Below are positions 1 to 6,583 of a DNA stretch of 14,045 nucleotides, in pieces. The notes below the pieces were generated by a model. The model saw nothing but the letters and a program-made list of their open reading frames with translations. It was not told the DNA's origin and made no database searches. The stretch covers positions 1-14,045 of the forward strand of contig JAIDEF010000362.1 of NCBI GenBank assembly GCA_029054965.1. Direction: 5' to 3'. Numbering within the stretch: the first letter of the stretch is position 1; every line of letters starts with the position of its first letter. This DNA is from Eubacterium sp. GTDB lineage: Bacteria > Bacillota > Clostridia > Oscillospirales > Acutalibacteraceae. The position numbers were made by a program, and so were the translations under genes.

Positions 1-8
1 GTGCTATT

Positions 9-3000
9 ATGAATAAGAGAAAAAAACTGCTTTCTGTATTTTTAAGCTTAACTATTTTGATAACTTCTTTAGTCGGTTTCACAACAATCAGCTACGCCGC
101 AACAAGAAGCTTCACAAGCGGTGATTTAAGCTGTACGCTTGATACCGACACAGGTGTTTTCACTGTAAAAGGCTCAGGCAGGGGTGCAGGCTATGCCAAC
201 AGTGCAACGAAAAGAGCACCATGGTATACCGCATATCGCAATCAGATTAAAAGCGTAGTTATCGAAAATGGTGTTATAGAAATAGGCGCATATTGGTTTT
301 ATAACTGCACAAATCTTCAATCAGTTACCATTGCTGATTCTGTTGATACAATAGGTGACTGCTGCTTCAGAAGCTGTTCATCCCTGCAGAATATTACACT
401 GCCAAAGAACTGCTCCTGGTATTACAAGGAATTATTTCTTGACTGCACATCATTAAAATGGGCTGTTATGCCTGAAAGCAATACCACCTCAACTTACAAC
501 AACTCGCTCCCCGACGGCACCTTCAGCGGATGTACATCACTTGAACAGGTTTATATCGGTTTGGGACACACCGCTATCAACACCAAAGCATTTTACAACT
601 GCCAAAATCTTGCAGGTGTAATCTGGAACAGCGGCAGCATTACAAATGTGGGTACAGACGCACTTAACGGTGTACCTAACAGTTGTTTATTTTTCTCAAA
701 AGACAATGCATTGAGTACCTGGGCAAAGAGTTTTAACAAATCTGCAAATTCAATTAATGCTGCCTGTTCAGCAAATAGTACTCTTGCTTACTCGCTTGAC
801 ACTAACGAAAGAGCACTGAAATTGAATTTCACCGGTAACGGAACAATGGATTCAACACCATGGACAAATTTCCGTTATCTGATTAAAGATATCAGCTTTG
901 CAGACACTGACAACACATATACTATTGCATATAACGCATTTAACGGTTGTCTGAATCTTTCAACTGTTGTATTCAACAATAACTGCCAAGGCACTCTTAC
1001 TATAGGTGATGGTGCTTTTCAAAACTGTACAGGCTCAACCTACTGGCTTGACATTCCGAAAAACTGCATAAGCATAGGTAATAATGCATTTAACAATACG
1101 AACTTCAACTGGGTTAAATTTTATTCACCAAAGCTGACAATCCCTGCTGATGCATTCGCCACAGGCTATGCAAGATTTTACGGACTTCACGACAGCGGAG
1201 CTTATGATTTCTACAAGGCAGGTAAAGCAAATGGTGCTAACTGGGAATACCACTGCCTTGCAGACGCAGACGGTACTGTAACAGACAAGAATGCCCGTCA
1301 CGAATATACCACAAAAACAATTGCTCCGACCTGCACAGATGTTGGTCATGATGAAGTTTTCTGTGCTTACTGTGACAGCGGAACTCTGCAGAAAAATTTC
1401 ACTCAGGCAACAGGTCACACCTATATTAACGGAGTTGTTGACAATAACGGTATGATACTTTATACCTGTGCTGACTGCAAACAGAACAATTTACAAATCA
1501 ACCCGCTGCATCTGTTGTCTCTTTTTAATACGCATATCAGTCTTGTTGAGGATAACCCTGCTTTCAATCAGTCGAACTACCTTGCAGAATTCGACTTGTA
1601 CAATGACGGCTTTATCAATGCCAAGGATTTCGGATTGCTTAATACTGCTGCAGAAACCTATATGGACTCACTTATTAATGATGGTTTGAATTTTATTAAT
1701 AAAAACACTACTGTTGACACAACAACAACCTACCAGACTATTGACGGCTTCGGCGCATCAGGTGCATGGTGGGCACAGGATGTAGGCCGCTGGAGCGACG
1801 AGCAGATTGACAGAATAACCGAGCTTCTTTACGGCGAAAGCGGTGCAGGACTTGATATTTACAGATACAACCTTGGCGGCGGCTCTGAAAAGGATACATA
1901 TATCGGCGACTGGAGAAGAAGAGCCGAAGACTTCCTTTCACCAACAAGCAACATCAATGATGCCTCAACCTATGACTGGAATGCCGACGCAGCCGCTCAA
2001 AGGGTGCTTGCATCCGTAAAAAAGGCTAATCCTGATTTCAAGCTGACATTGTTCTCTAACTCAGCCCCTGTTTCAATAACGGACAACGGCAAAGCATATT
2101 GCAGCAATGGAGTAAAACAGAATCTAAGCGAAAGCAACTATCAGTCATTTGCAAACTATGTTGTTAACTGTGCAGAGCACTTTATTGACGAAGGATATAA
2201 TGTAACAAGTGTTTCACCAATCAACGAGCCTGAATGGGACTGGGCTGCAGACAGCAACGGATACTGCTCACAGGAGGGCTGTCATTTTACAGCCGAAGCA
2301 GCAAGAACCTTCTATAATAACTATATGGTTCCGTCACTCAAGGCAAGCACAAAGCTTAACGGCAAAGTAAACCTTTCTGTATGGGAATGTGCTCAGCTCA
2401 ATCACTCAAACAGTGATCTTTATAAAAAATTCCTTCCTAATATGTTCTCTTCACAGGCTCCTGTTATCGGAACTAACTATGCAAAGAACAATGAAAACAT
2501 CCGTGATTACTGCCACAGCCTTGACACGCACTCATACTGGGCAAGCACAAGTGACAGAAACACTGTAGCAAGCGACATCAGCGGCAGCAGCTATTCTGCA
2601 ATTGAAGAGGTTCGCTGCACAGAATACTGTCAGATGACGAATGATGGCAGCTCAGGCTGTTATAACTATCACACACAAGAGGGTCAGTATGTTGACGGCA
2701 ATGGTATAGGTATGTACTATGCTCTTGCTCTGGCTGATATTATTCATCAGGACTTGACCATACTCAATGCAGTTGAATGGGACTGGTGGACAGCCTGCAG
2801 CGGCGGCATATATCCTGACGGTCTTATATACGTCGACTACGACAACCCCGATAATATTCAAACAGCAAAAAGACTTTGGGTAATGGGTAACTATGCAAAG
2901 TTTATTCAGGAGGGAGCTAAGCGTGTTAAGGTCACCACAGGCTCATCCTTTGGTAAAAACTTAAAAACAGAAAAAACCTACGGCAATGACAAAATTAATT

Positions 3001-3290
3001 ATATTGAGCAGTCTGCTTATCTTAACCCTGATGGCTCACTTGTTATTGTTTATATTAACAATTCAGATACTGAGGAATATACATATATTAATCCGGGCAG
3101 TGATTCTCAGGCAAACTCATTTGAAACTTATGTAACTGATGCAAGCCGTAATCTTGAAAAATATCAATCCAGCACATTCAGCGCTGATAAAAAAAGAAGT
3201 ATAATTACAATTATTCCTCAAAATCAGTTACAACAGTTGTTATTAAATAATGAAAAACACTTCGGTATTACAAATATCGGAGTGTTTTAA
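9..3290 (+). CDS. Secreted GH30-family glycoside hydrolase with BspA-type LRRs and a dockerin-like module
   Basis: A 1093-residue exported protein. Residues 1-30 are a signal peptide (KRKK, hydrophobic core, cleavage likely after SYA). Residues about 75-225 and 285-395 are BspA-type leucine-rich repeats (recurring AFxxCxxL and IG..AF patterns). Residues about 435-475 form a CxxC-containing Gram-positive surface repeat (PTCTDVGH...CAYC). A single EF-hand-like loop, D529 to D540 (DLYNDGFINAKD), resembles one half of a dockerin. The catalytic domain spans about 573-1075: it starts at TIDGFGASGAWW, has NEPEWDW with E740 as probable acid/base, and RCTEY with E872 as probable nucleophile. It ends in a beta-rich tail typical of GH30. 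Members of this family cleave beta-1,6-galactan, xylan or beta-glucosides; the RYNLGGGS motif makes me favour a beta-1,6-galactanase-like enzyme, but the substrate is not proven. Only GTG of a likely ribosome site (1-3) is visible upstream. The last 12 residues are encoded by a terminator hairpin. Confidence 0.88.
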   Translation: MNKRKKLLSVFLSLTILITSLVGFTTISYAATRSFTSGDLSCTLDTDTGVFTVKGSGRGAGYANSATKRAPWYTAYRNQIKSVVIENGVIEIGAYWFYNCTNLQSVTIADSVDTIGDCCFRSCSSLQNITLPKNCSWYYKELFLDCTSLKWAVMPESNTTSTYNNSLPDGTFSGCTSLEQVYIGLGHTAINTKAFYNCQNLAGVIWNSGSITNVGTDALNGVPNSCLFFSKDNALSTWAKSFNKSANSINAACSANSTLAYSLDTNERALKLNFTGNGTMDSTPWTNFRYLIKDISFADTDNTYTIAYNAFNGCLNLSTVVFNNNCQGTLTIGDGAFQNCTGSTYWLDIPKNCISIGNNAFNNTNFNWVKFYSPKLTIPADAFATGYARFYGLHDSGAYDFYKAGKANGANWEYHCLADADGTVTDKNARHEYTTKTIAPTCTDVGHDEVFCAYCDSGTLQKNFTQATGHTYINGVVDNNGMILYTCADCKQNNLQINPLHLLSLFNTHISLVEDNPAFNQSNYLAEFDLYNDGFINAKDFGLLNTAAETYMDSLINDGLNFINKNTTVDTTTTYQTIDGFGASGAWWAQDVGRWSDEQIDRITELLYGESGAGLDIYRYNLGGGSEKDTYIGDWRRRAEDFLSPTSNINDASTYDWNADAAAQRVLASVKKANPDFKLTLFSNSAPVSITDNGKAYCSNGVKQNLSESNYQSFANYVVNCAEHFIDEGYNVTSVSPINEPEWDWAADSNGYCSQEGCHFTAEAARTFYNNYMVPSLKASTKLNGKVNLSVWECAQLNHSNSDLYKKFLPNMFSSQAPVIGTNYAKNNENIRDYCHSLDTHSYWASTSDRNTVASDISGSSYSAIEEVRCTEYCQMTNDGSSGCYNYHTQEGQYVDGNGIGMYYALALADIIHQDLTILNAVEWDWWTACSGGIYPDGLIYVDYDNPDNIQTAKRLWVMGNYAKFIQEGAKRVKVTTGSSFGKNLKTEKTYGNDKINYIEQSAYLNPDGSLVIVYINNSDTEEYTYINPGSDSQANSFETYVTDASRNLEKYQSSTFSADKKRSIITIIPQNQLQQLLLNNEKHFGITNIGVF

Positions 3291-3295
3291 TTTTA
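3254..3295 (+). terminator. Rho-independent terminator overlapping the end of the GH30 gene
   Basis: Positions 3254-3268 pair with 3274-3288 to give a 15-bp stem with two G-U pairs and a TACAA loop, followed by AATTTTAT. The hairpin lies inside the reading frame, and the stop codon TAA (3288-3290) sits at the base of the stem. The T-tract is interrupted by AA, so strength is uncertain. Confidence 0.7.
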
Positions 3296-3298
3296 TAC

Positions 3299-3327
3299 TT
3301 GATTTTAATTAAAAGGTCTGCTATAAT
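3299..3327 (+). promoter_or_regulatory. Predicted sigma-A promoter of the aldolase gene
   Basis: The -35 is TTGATT (3299-3304), the spacer is 17 bp, and the -10 is TATAAT (3322-3327) with the extended TG at 3319-3320. The predicted start of transcription is near 3334, giving a leader of about 55-80 nt before the aldolase start codon. Confidence 0.75.
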
Positions 3328-3339
3328 ATCACTAATCCA

Positions 3340-3363
3340 CTTTAAAGTGTTTAGGCTTTAAAG
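3340..3363 (+). repeat. Two copies of palindromic CTTTAAAG in the aldolase leader
   Basis: CTTTAAAG occurs at 3340-3347 and 3356-3363, starts 16 bp apart and just downstream of the predicted transcription start. Each copy is self-complementary, so together they can form an 8-bp hairpin in RNA (loop TGTTTAGG) or act as a tandem protein site in DNA. It is too short to assign a function. Confidence 0.4.
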
Positions 3364-3389
3364 CAATGAAGTTAAGTGAGGTTATAATT

Positions 3390-4367
3390 ATGAACAGCAG
3401 AAAAGGTAACTTAATGTCCGTTCGTAAGGACGTTAAAGTGCTTGACGCAACAATTCGTGACGGCGGTCTTTGTAACAATTTTGAATTTACAGATGAATTT
3501 GTTACAGAGCTTTATAAATCAAATATCAAATCGGGCGTTGATTATATGGAGTTTGGTTATCGTGCTTCCAAAAATCTTTTTGACCCAAAGAATTTCGGCA
3601 AATGGAAATTCTGTGACGAGGCAGATATCCGTTCAATCGTAGGCGACAACATCAGCGATATGAAAATTGCAGTAATGGCAGATGTCGGCAGATGTGACTA
3701 CAAGGATGACTTTGTGCCTAAGAGCGAAAGTGTTATTGATATGGTGCGTGTAGCCTGCTATATTCATCAGATTCCCGCAGCTATTGAAATGATTGAGCAT
3801 TTCCACAGCCTTGGCTACGAAACCACCTGTAATATTATGGCAATCAGCCAGGCAAACAGTGAACAGGTTGAGGCAGCACTTGAAATGCTGGGTGACAGCA
3901 GTGTCGACGTAATTTATCTCGTTGACAGCTACGGCTCACTCTACCCTGAAAATGCAGGCAAGCTTGCAAAGCAGTATCTTGAAATCGGTGAAAAATACGG
4001 AAAAGCAATCGGCTTCCATGCTCACAACAACCAGAATCTTGCATTTGCCAATACTATTGAAACTATGTCATATGGTGTATCATTCCTTGATGCAACTGCG
4101 TCAGGTATGGGCAGAGGTGCGGGTAACTGTGCTATGGAGCTTCTTTTAGGCTTCCTCAAAAATCCGAAGTACAATCTTTACAGCCTGCTCACCTTCCTTG
4201 AAAAATATATCAACCCTCTCAAGGAAAGCGGCGTTGTTTGGGGCTACGATGTTCAGTATATGCTTACAGGGCAGCTCAACCGCCACCCACGTGAGGCTAT
4301 GGCATTCACAGCAGATAACAGACAGGATTACTGCGAATTCTATAAGGGTCTGCTTGAAAACGATTAA
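3390..4367 (+). CDS. DRE-TIM (HMGL/DmpG-like) metal-dependent aldolase, substrate unknown
   Basis: A 325-residue TIM-barrel protein of the pyruvate carboxyltransferase/HMG-CoA lyase superfamily, closest in motif order to 4-hydroxy-2-oxovalerate aldolases. The N-terminal strand carries LDATIRDGG, with R23 as probable catalytic arginine and D24 as metal ligand. GFHAHNN supplies the metal-binding H210-x-H212. DATASGMGRGAGN, then MELLLGFL, matches the conserved glycine-rich segment near the C-terminal side of the barrel. I chose ATG 3390 because AGTGAGG (3375-3381) lies 8 nt upstream. ATG 3414 (after AAAAGG at 3401) would give MSVRKDVKVLD and is almost as good; ATG 3366 has no ribosome site. No acylating aldehyde dehydrogenase, its partner in meta-cleavage pathways, is nearby. 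The gene has its own promoter and terminator, so it acts as a single-gene unit. Aldol cleavage or condensation with pyruvate is expected; the substrate cannot be read from the sequence. Confidence 0.85.
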   Translation: MNSRKGNLMSVRKDVKVLDATIRDGGLCNNFEFTDEFVTELYKSNIKSGVDYMEFGYRASKNLFDPKNFGKWKFCDEADIRSIVGDNISDMKIAVMADVGRCDYKDDFVPKSESVIDMVRVACYIHQIPAAIEMIEHFHSLGYETTCNIMAISQANSEQVEAALEMLGDSSVDVIYLVDSYGSLYPENAGKLAKQYLEIGEKYGKAIGFHAHNNQNLAFANTIETMSYGVSFLDATASGMGRGAGNCAMELLLGFLKNPKYNLYSLLTFLEKYINPLKESGVVWGYDVQYMLTGQLNRHPREAMAFTADNRQDYCEFYKGLLEND

Positions 4368-4371
4368 TTCC

Positions 4372-4411
4372 AAAATCCTTAAACCTAAAAATGGTTTAAG
4401 GATTTTTATTT
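4372..4411 (+). terminator. Strong rho-independent terminator after the aldolase
   Basis: A perfect 14-bp stem (4372-4385 with 4393-4406), loop TAAAAAT, then a T-rich run. It sits 4 nt past the aldolase stop codon and just before the next promoter. Confidence 0.93.
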
Positions 4412-4413
4412 TA

Positions 4414-4442
4414 TTGCAACATATGTTGCTTACTGTTATAAT
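4414..4442 (+). promoter_or_regulatory. Predicted sigma-A promoter of the oxidoreductase gene
   Basis: The -35 is TTGCAA (4414-4419), the spacer exactly 17 bp, and the -10 a perfect TATAAT (4437-4442) with an extended TGT (4434-4436). Transcription should start near 4449, leaving a short leader with the ribosome site AAAGGGG at 4458-4464. Confidence 0.85.
4416..4429. promoter_or_regulatory. Candidate operator: 14-bp perfect palindrome on the -35
   Basis: GCAACATATGTTGC is a perfect inverted repeat that overlaps the last four bases of the -35 and runs into the spacer. A dimeric repressor bound here would block RNA polymerase. The cognate regulator is unknown. The AraC-type gene downstream is not an obvious match, because AraC proteins usually bind direct or asymmetric sites. 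Confidence 0.5.
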
Positions 4443-4471
4443 TCTGTTATAAGAATTAAAGGGGTAAAATT

Positions 4472-5431
4472 ATGAGCAAATTCAGATGGGCATATATCGG
4501 CAGCGGCAATATTGCAAATTCAACCGCAAAGGAAATTGTTAAAGGTAACCACGCTATAACCTCCGTTTACAGCAGAAATTTTGACAAAACAATTGATTTT
4601 GCAAATAAATACAATGCACAGGCTTTTGACAATTTTGACAAAGCAATTAACAGGGATGACGTTGACGGTGTATACATTGCAACACCACACACATCACACG
4701 TTGATTATGCTGTCAGGGCAATGGAGCTTGGTAAACCTGTGCTCTGCGAAAAACCTGTCGGTGTAACAACAAAAGACGTTGATATTTTAATCGGTACTGC
4801 AAAAAGAAATCAGATATATTTCTGTGAAGCAATGTGGACCTGGTTCTCCGATGTTGCACTAAAGGTCAAGGAATGGGTAGACACAAAAGCTATAGGTGAA
4901 ATAAAGGATGTAACAATCAACTATGCATTCCCCGGTATACTGATGCCGAAAAATTCAAGAGTATTAACACCCTCAACTGCAGGCGGTGCACTGCTTGATA
5001 TAGGAATTTATCCTATAACATATTGCTATAATCTTTTCGGCATACCTAAAAACATCACCTGCAATGGCACATTGAAAAACGGGATTGATATTAAGGAAAC
5101 GGTTGTTCTTGAATACGATAATTTCAAATGCACACTTAATATGTCCCTTTGTACTTTGAAAGAAAATTGTTTGATTAAAGGCAGTGCAGGTGAAATCAGT
5201 CTGCCTGTATTTTTCCATATGGCGTCAAAGGCAATACTAAAAAACAGTAATGGCAAACCCGTATTTAACTGCAAGACCGATTACCTTACTGAATTTACAA
5301 GAGCTGCAGAAGAAATCAGGACAGGCAAAACAGAATCGGCATTCATTCCATGCTCCGCCACAAGAGCTTGTATGGAAATTATGGACGAATGCCGCCGACA
5401 AATGAATTTAGTGTATCCATTTGAAAATTGA
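4472..5431 (+). CDS. Gfo/Idh/MocA family NAD(P)-dependent oxidoreductase
   Basis: A cytoplasmic 319-residue oxidoreductase. The N-terminal Rossmann fold begins at residue 6 with AYIGSGNIA (GxGxxA nucleotide-binding loop). The family motif EKPVG has its conserved lysine at K94. The C-terminal alpha/beta substrate domain contains GGALLDIGIYPI, typical of the dihydrodiol dehydrogenase/sugar-dehydrogenase branch. Family members oxidise or reduce sugars, inositols and related polyols; the substrate here is not evident. The start ATG 4472 has AAAGGGG 8 nt upstream and fits the family's usual N-terminus. It follows the aldolase terminator and has its own promoter with a candidate operator. No terminator is visible between it and the AraC gene 74 nt downstream, so the two may be partly co-transcribed, and the regulator could control this gene. 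That link is inference. Confidence 0.9.
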   Translation: MSKFRWAYIGSGNIANSTAKEIVKGNHAITSVYSRNFDKTIDFANKYNAQAFDNFDKAINRDDVDGVYIATPHTSHVDYAVRAMELGKPVLCEKPVGVTTKDVDILIGTAKRNQIYFCEAMWTWFSDVALKVKEWVDTKAIGEIKDVTINYAFPGILMPKNSRVLTPSTAGGALLDIGIYPITYCYNLFGIPKNITCNGTLKNGIDIKETVVLEYDNFKCTLNMSLCTLKENCLIKGSAGEISLPVFFHMASKAILKNSNGKPVFNCKTDYLTEFTRAAEEIRTGKTESAFIPCSATRACMEIMDECRRQMNLVYPFEN

Positions 5432-5473
5432 CAAAATCAATCCATAAAATGTCGGGCACATAACAGCAATACC

Positions 5474-5482
5474 TGCTAAAAT
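5474..5482 (+). promoter_or_regulatory. Weak candidate extended -10 upstream of the AraC gene
   Basis: TGCTAAAAT fits an extended -10 element just before the ribosome site GAGGTGAGG (5491-5499). No acceptable -35 is found 16-18 bp upstream. The TTGACA at 5428-5433 is too far away for it. Confidence 0.25.
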
Positions 5483-5505
5483 GATTTTGAGAGGTGAGGA
5501 AAGCC

Positions 5506-6372
5506 ATGGCTATGGATATATTAAATCAATTAAACGACGCTGTTAATTATATTGAAACACATTTGGATTCTGATATAAATATCGGTGAAGCCGCAAAAAT
5601 TGCTTGTGAAAGCAAAGACGGATTTAAAAGAATTTTCCGCTCCTTAACAGGAATAACCGTTAAGGAATACATTAGAAAAAGACGTCTGTCCCTCGCTGTT
5701 GATGATATACACCAAGGTGAAAAAATAATCGACATTGCTGTAAAGTATGGTTATGACAGCACCGATTCCTTCCGCCGTGCATTTACATCACAGCACGGCG
5801 TTACACCTGCGGCTGTGCGTAATTTTTCAGTATCGGTTAACATATATCCTCCTGTATCCTTTCATATTAAAATCAAAGGAGCAGAAAAAATGAATTTTAA
5901 AATCATTGAAAAAGAAGCAACCGTTGTTCACGGCTTTTCAAAAAAATTAGATGTTACTGCCGACAACAGATGGAATGACGAATACATTATGTGGTCTGAG
6001 GACAGCGAGAATATTCCTAAAAAAATTTGCAGCGGATATGACGGAATTTGGTATGGAATATGGAATAACGGCAGCTATGCAATTGCAAGAAACACAGGGG
6101 ATATACAGTCAACCGAAGCCGAAAAGCATATAATCCCCGCAGGTAAATACGCTGTATTCACAACGGATAAGGGCGGATACGCAGGTGACGAGCTGCCAAA
6201 GCTTCATGATTTAATTTTTAACGCGTGGCTTCCAAGCAGTAATTACATACAAAAATCTGATTTTGAATTAGAGATTTATCACCTTTGGACAGACCGTACC
6301 GAACGCAGACATAAAAGGTATTATGAGATATGGATACCTGTTGAAAACAAAACAGATACAATTAACAATTGA
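5506..6372 (+). CDS. AraC-family regulator with GyrI-like effector-binding domain
   Basis: A predicted 288-residue transcription factor. Residues about 5-107 form the AraC/XylS double helix-turn-helix: the second helix pair reads IIDIAVKYGYDSTDSFRRAF, followed by the conserved GVTPAAVR. Residues about 128-285 match the GyrI-like/AraC effector-binding fold found in Rob- and YdeE-type regulators (MNFKIIEKEATVVHGFSKKL at its start, a GKYAVF strand and LEIYHLW near the end). This HTH-first order is the Rob-like layout and suggests binding of a small, often cationic or hydrophobic, ligand. The GTG at 5494 is unlikely as start because it lies inside the ribosome site GAGGTGAGG; ATG 5506 is 6 nt downstream of that site. 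An internal ATG (5890) with AAAGGAG in front could release the effector domain alone. Targets are unknown; the neighbouring oxidoreductase is a candidate. Confidence 0.88.
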   Translation: MAMDILNQLNDAVNYIETHLDSDINIGEAAKIACESKDGFKRIFRSLTGITVKEYIRKRRLSLAVDDIHQGEKIIDIAVKYGYDSTDSFRRAFTSQHGVTPAAVRNFSVSVNIYPPVSFHIKIKGAEKMNFKIIEKEATVVHGFSKKLDVTADNRWNDEYIMWSEDSENIPKKICSGYDGIWYGIWNNGSYAIARNTGDIQSTEAEKHIIPAGKYAVFTTDKGGYAGDELPKLHDLIFNAWLPSSNYIQKSDFELEIYHLWTDRTERRHKRYYEIWIPVENKTDTINN

Positions 6373-6397
6373 CAAAGAAAAAAATCAGTATTATAAT
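6369..6397 (+). promoter_or_regulatory. Consensus sigma-A promoter of the thiamine-precursor uptake operon
   Basis: TTGACA (6369-6374), a 17-bp spacer and TATAAT (6392-6397) match both consensus hexamers exactly. The -35 overlaps the stop codon of the AraC gene (TGA 6370-6372). Transcription should start at A6404 or A6405, at the very 5' edge of the thi-box leader. Such a strong promoter suits control by transcription termination. Confidence 0.92.
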
Positions 6398-6404
6398 GTA
6401 TCTA

Positions 6405-6510
6405 ACTTAATAAGTCAGGGGTGCTGCTTTTGTTGAAAAAAGCGGCTGAGATTATACCCTCTAAGCCGAGCATTAGTATGGACGGTGTTAGACGAGATAT
6501 ATGACATTAC
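6405..6510 (+). promoter_or_regulatory. TPP riboswitch-like (thi-box) leader with atypical second arm
   Basis: P2 is GGGGT (6418-6422) pairing with ACCCT (6456-6460). P3 is a 9-bp stem (6423-6431 with 6438-6446). The junction carries CTGAGA (6446-6451), the signature that binds the thiamine pyrimidine ring in TPP riboswitches. The position upstream of a thiamine-precursor importer and directly before a terminator fits. The second arm (6461-6491) does not contain the usual CTGGATAATGCCAGCG-like block. Instead it can fold as CTAA-GCCG with CGGT-G-TTAG, a small internal loop, and CAT/ATG closing a TAGT loop. Membership of the thi-box family is likely; whether TPP itself is the ligand is open. 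Confidence 0.72.
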
Positions 6511-6512
6511 TG

Positions 6513-6545
6513 CACCCCTATCTTTGTATAGGGGTGTTTTTTATT
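6513..6545 (+). terminator. Riboswitch-controlled rho-independent terminator
   Basis: CACCCCTAT (6513-6521) pairs with ATAGGGGTG (6528-6536), loop CTTTGT, followed by six T and ATTTT. Bases 6512-6519 (GCACCCCT) can instead pair with AGGGGTGC at 6417-6424 of the aptamer, giving an antiterminator. This predicts an OFF switch: ligand holds P2, the terminator forms and the operon is silent. Confidence 0.9.
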
Positions 6546-6583
6546 TTGATTTATTAAGAATCTTTAGAAAGGAAGGAAATATT

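Noticed and set aside
1125..1947. Several 69-97-codon frames overlapping the GH30 gene on both strands
   Set aside because: They are cysteine-rich, low-complexity translations of the reverse or shifted frames of a clearly coding region with no ribosome sites.
5428..5433. TTGACA at the end of the oxidoreductase gene as a promoter -35
   Set aside because: No -10-like hexamer lies 16-18 bp downstream (GTCGGG there). The only TAAAAT options are 11 or 43 bp away.
6485..6583. N-terminal extension of the MTH1187-type protein
   Set aside because: The in-frame upstream codons cover the riboswitch terminator; the strong AAAGGAAGG site fixes the start at 6584.
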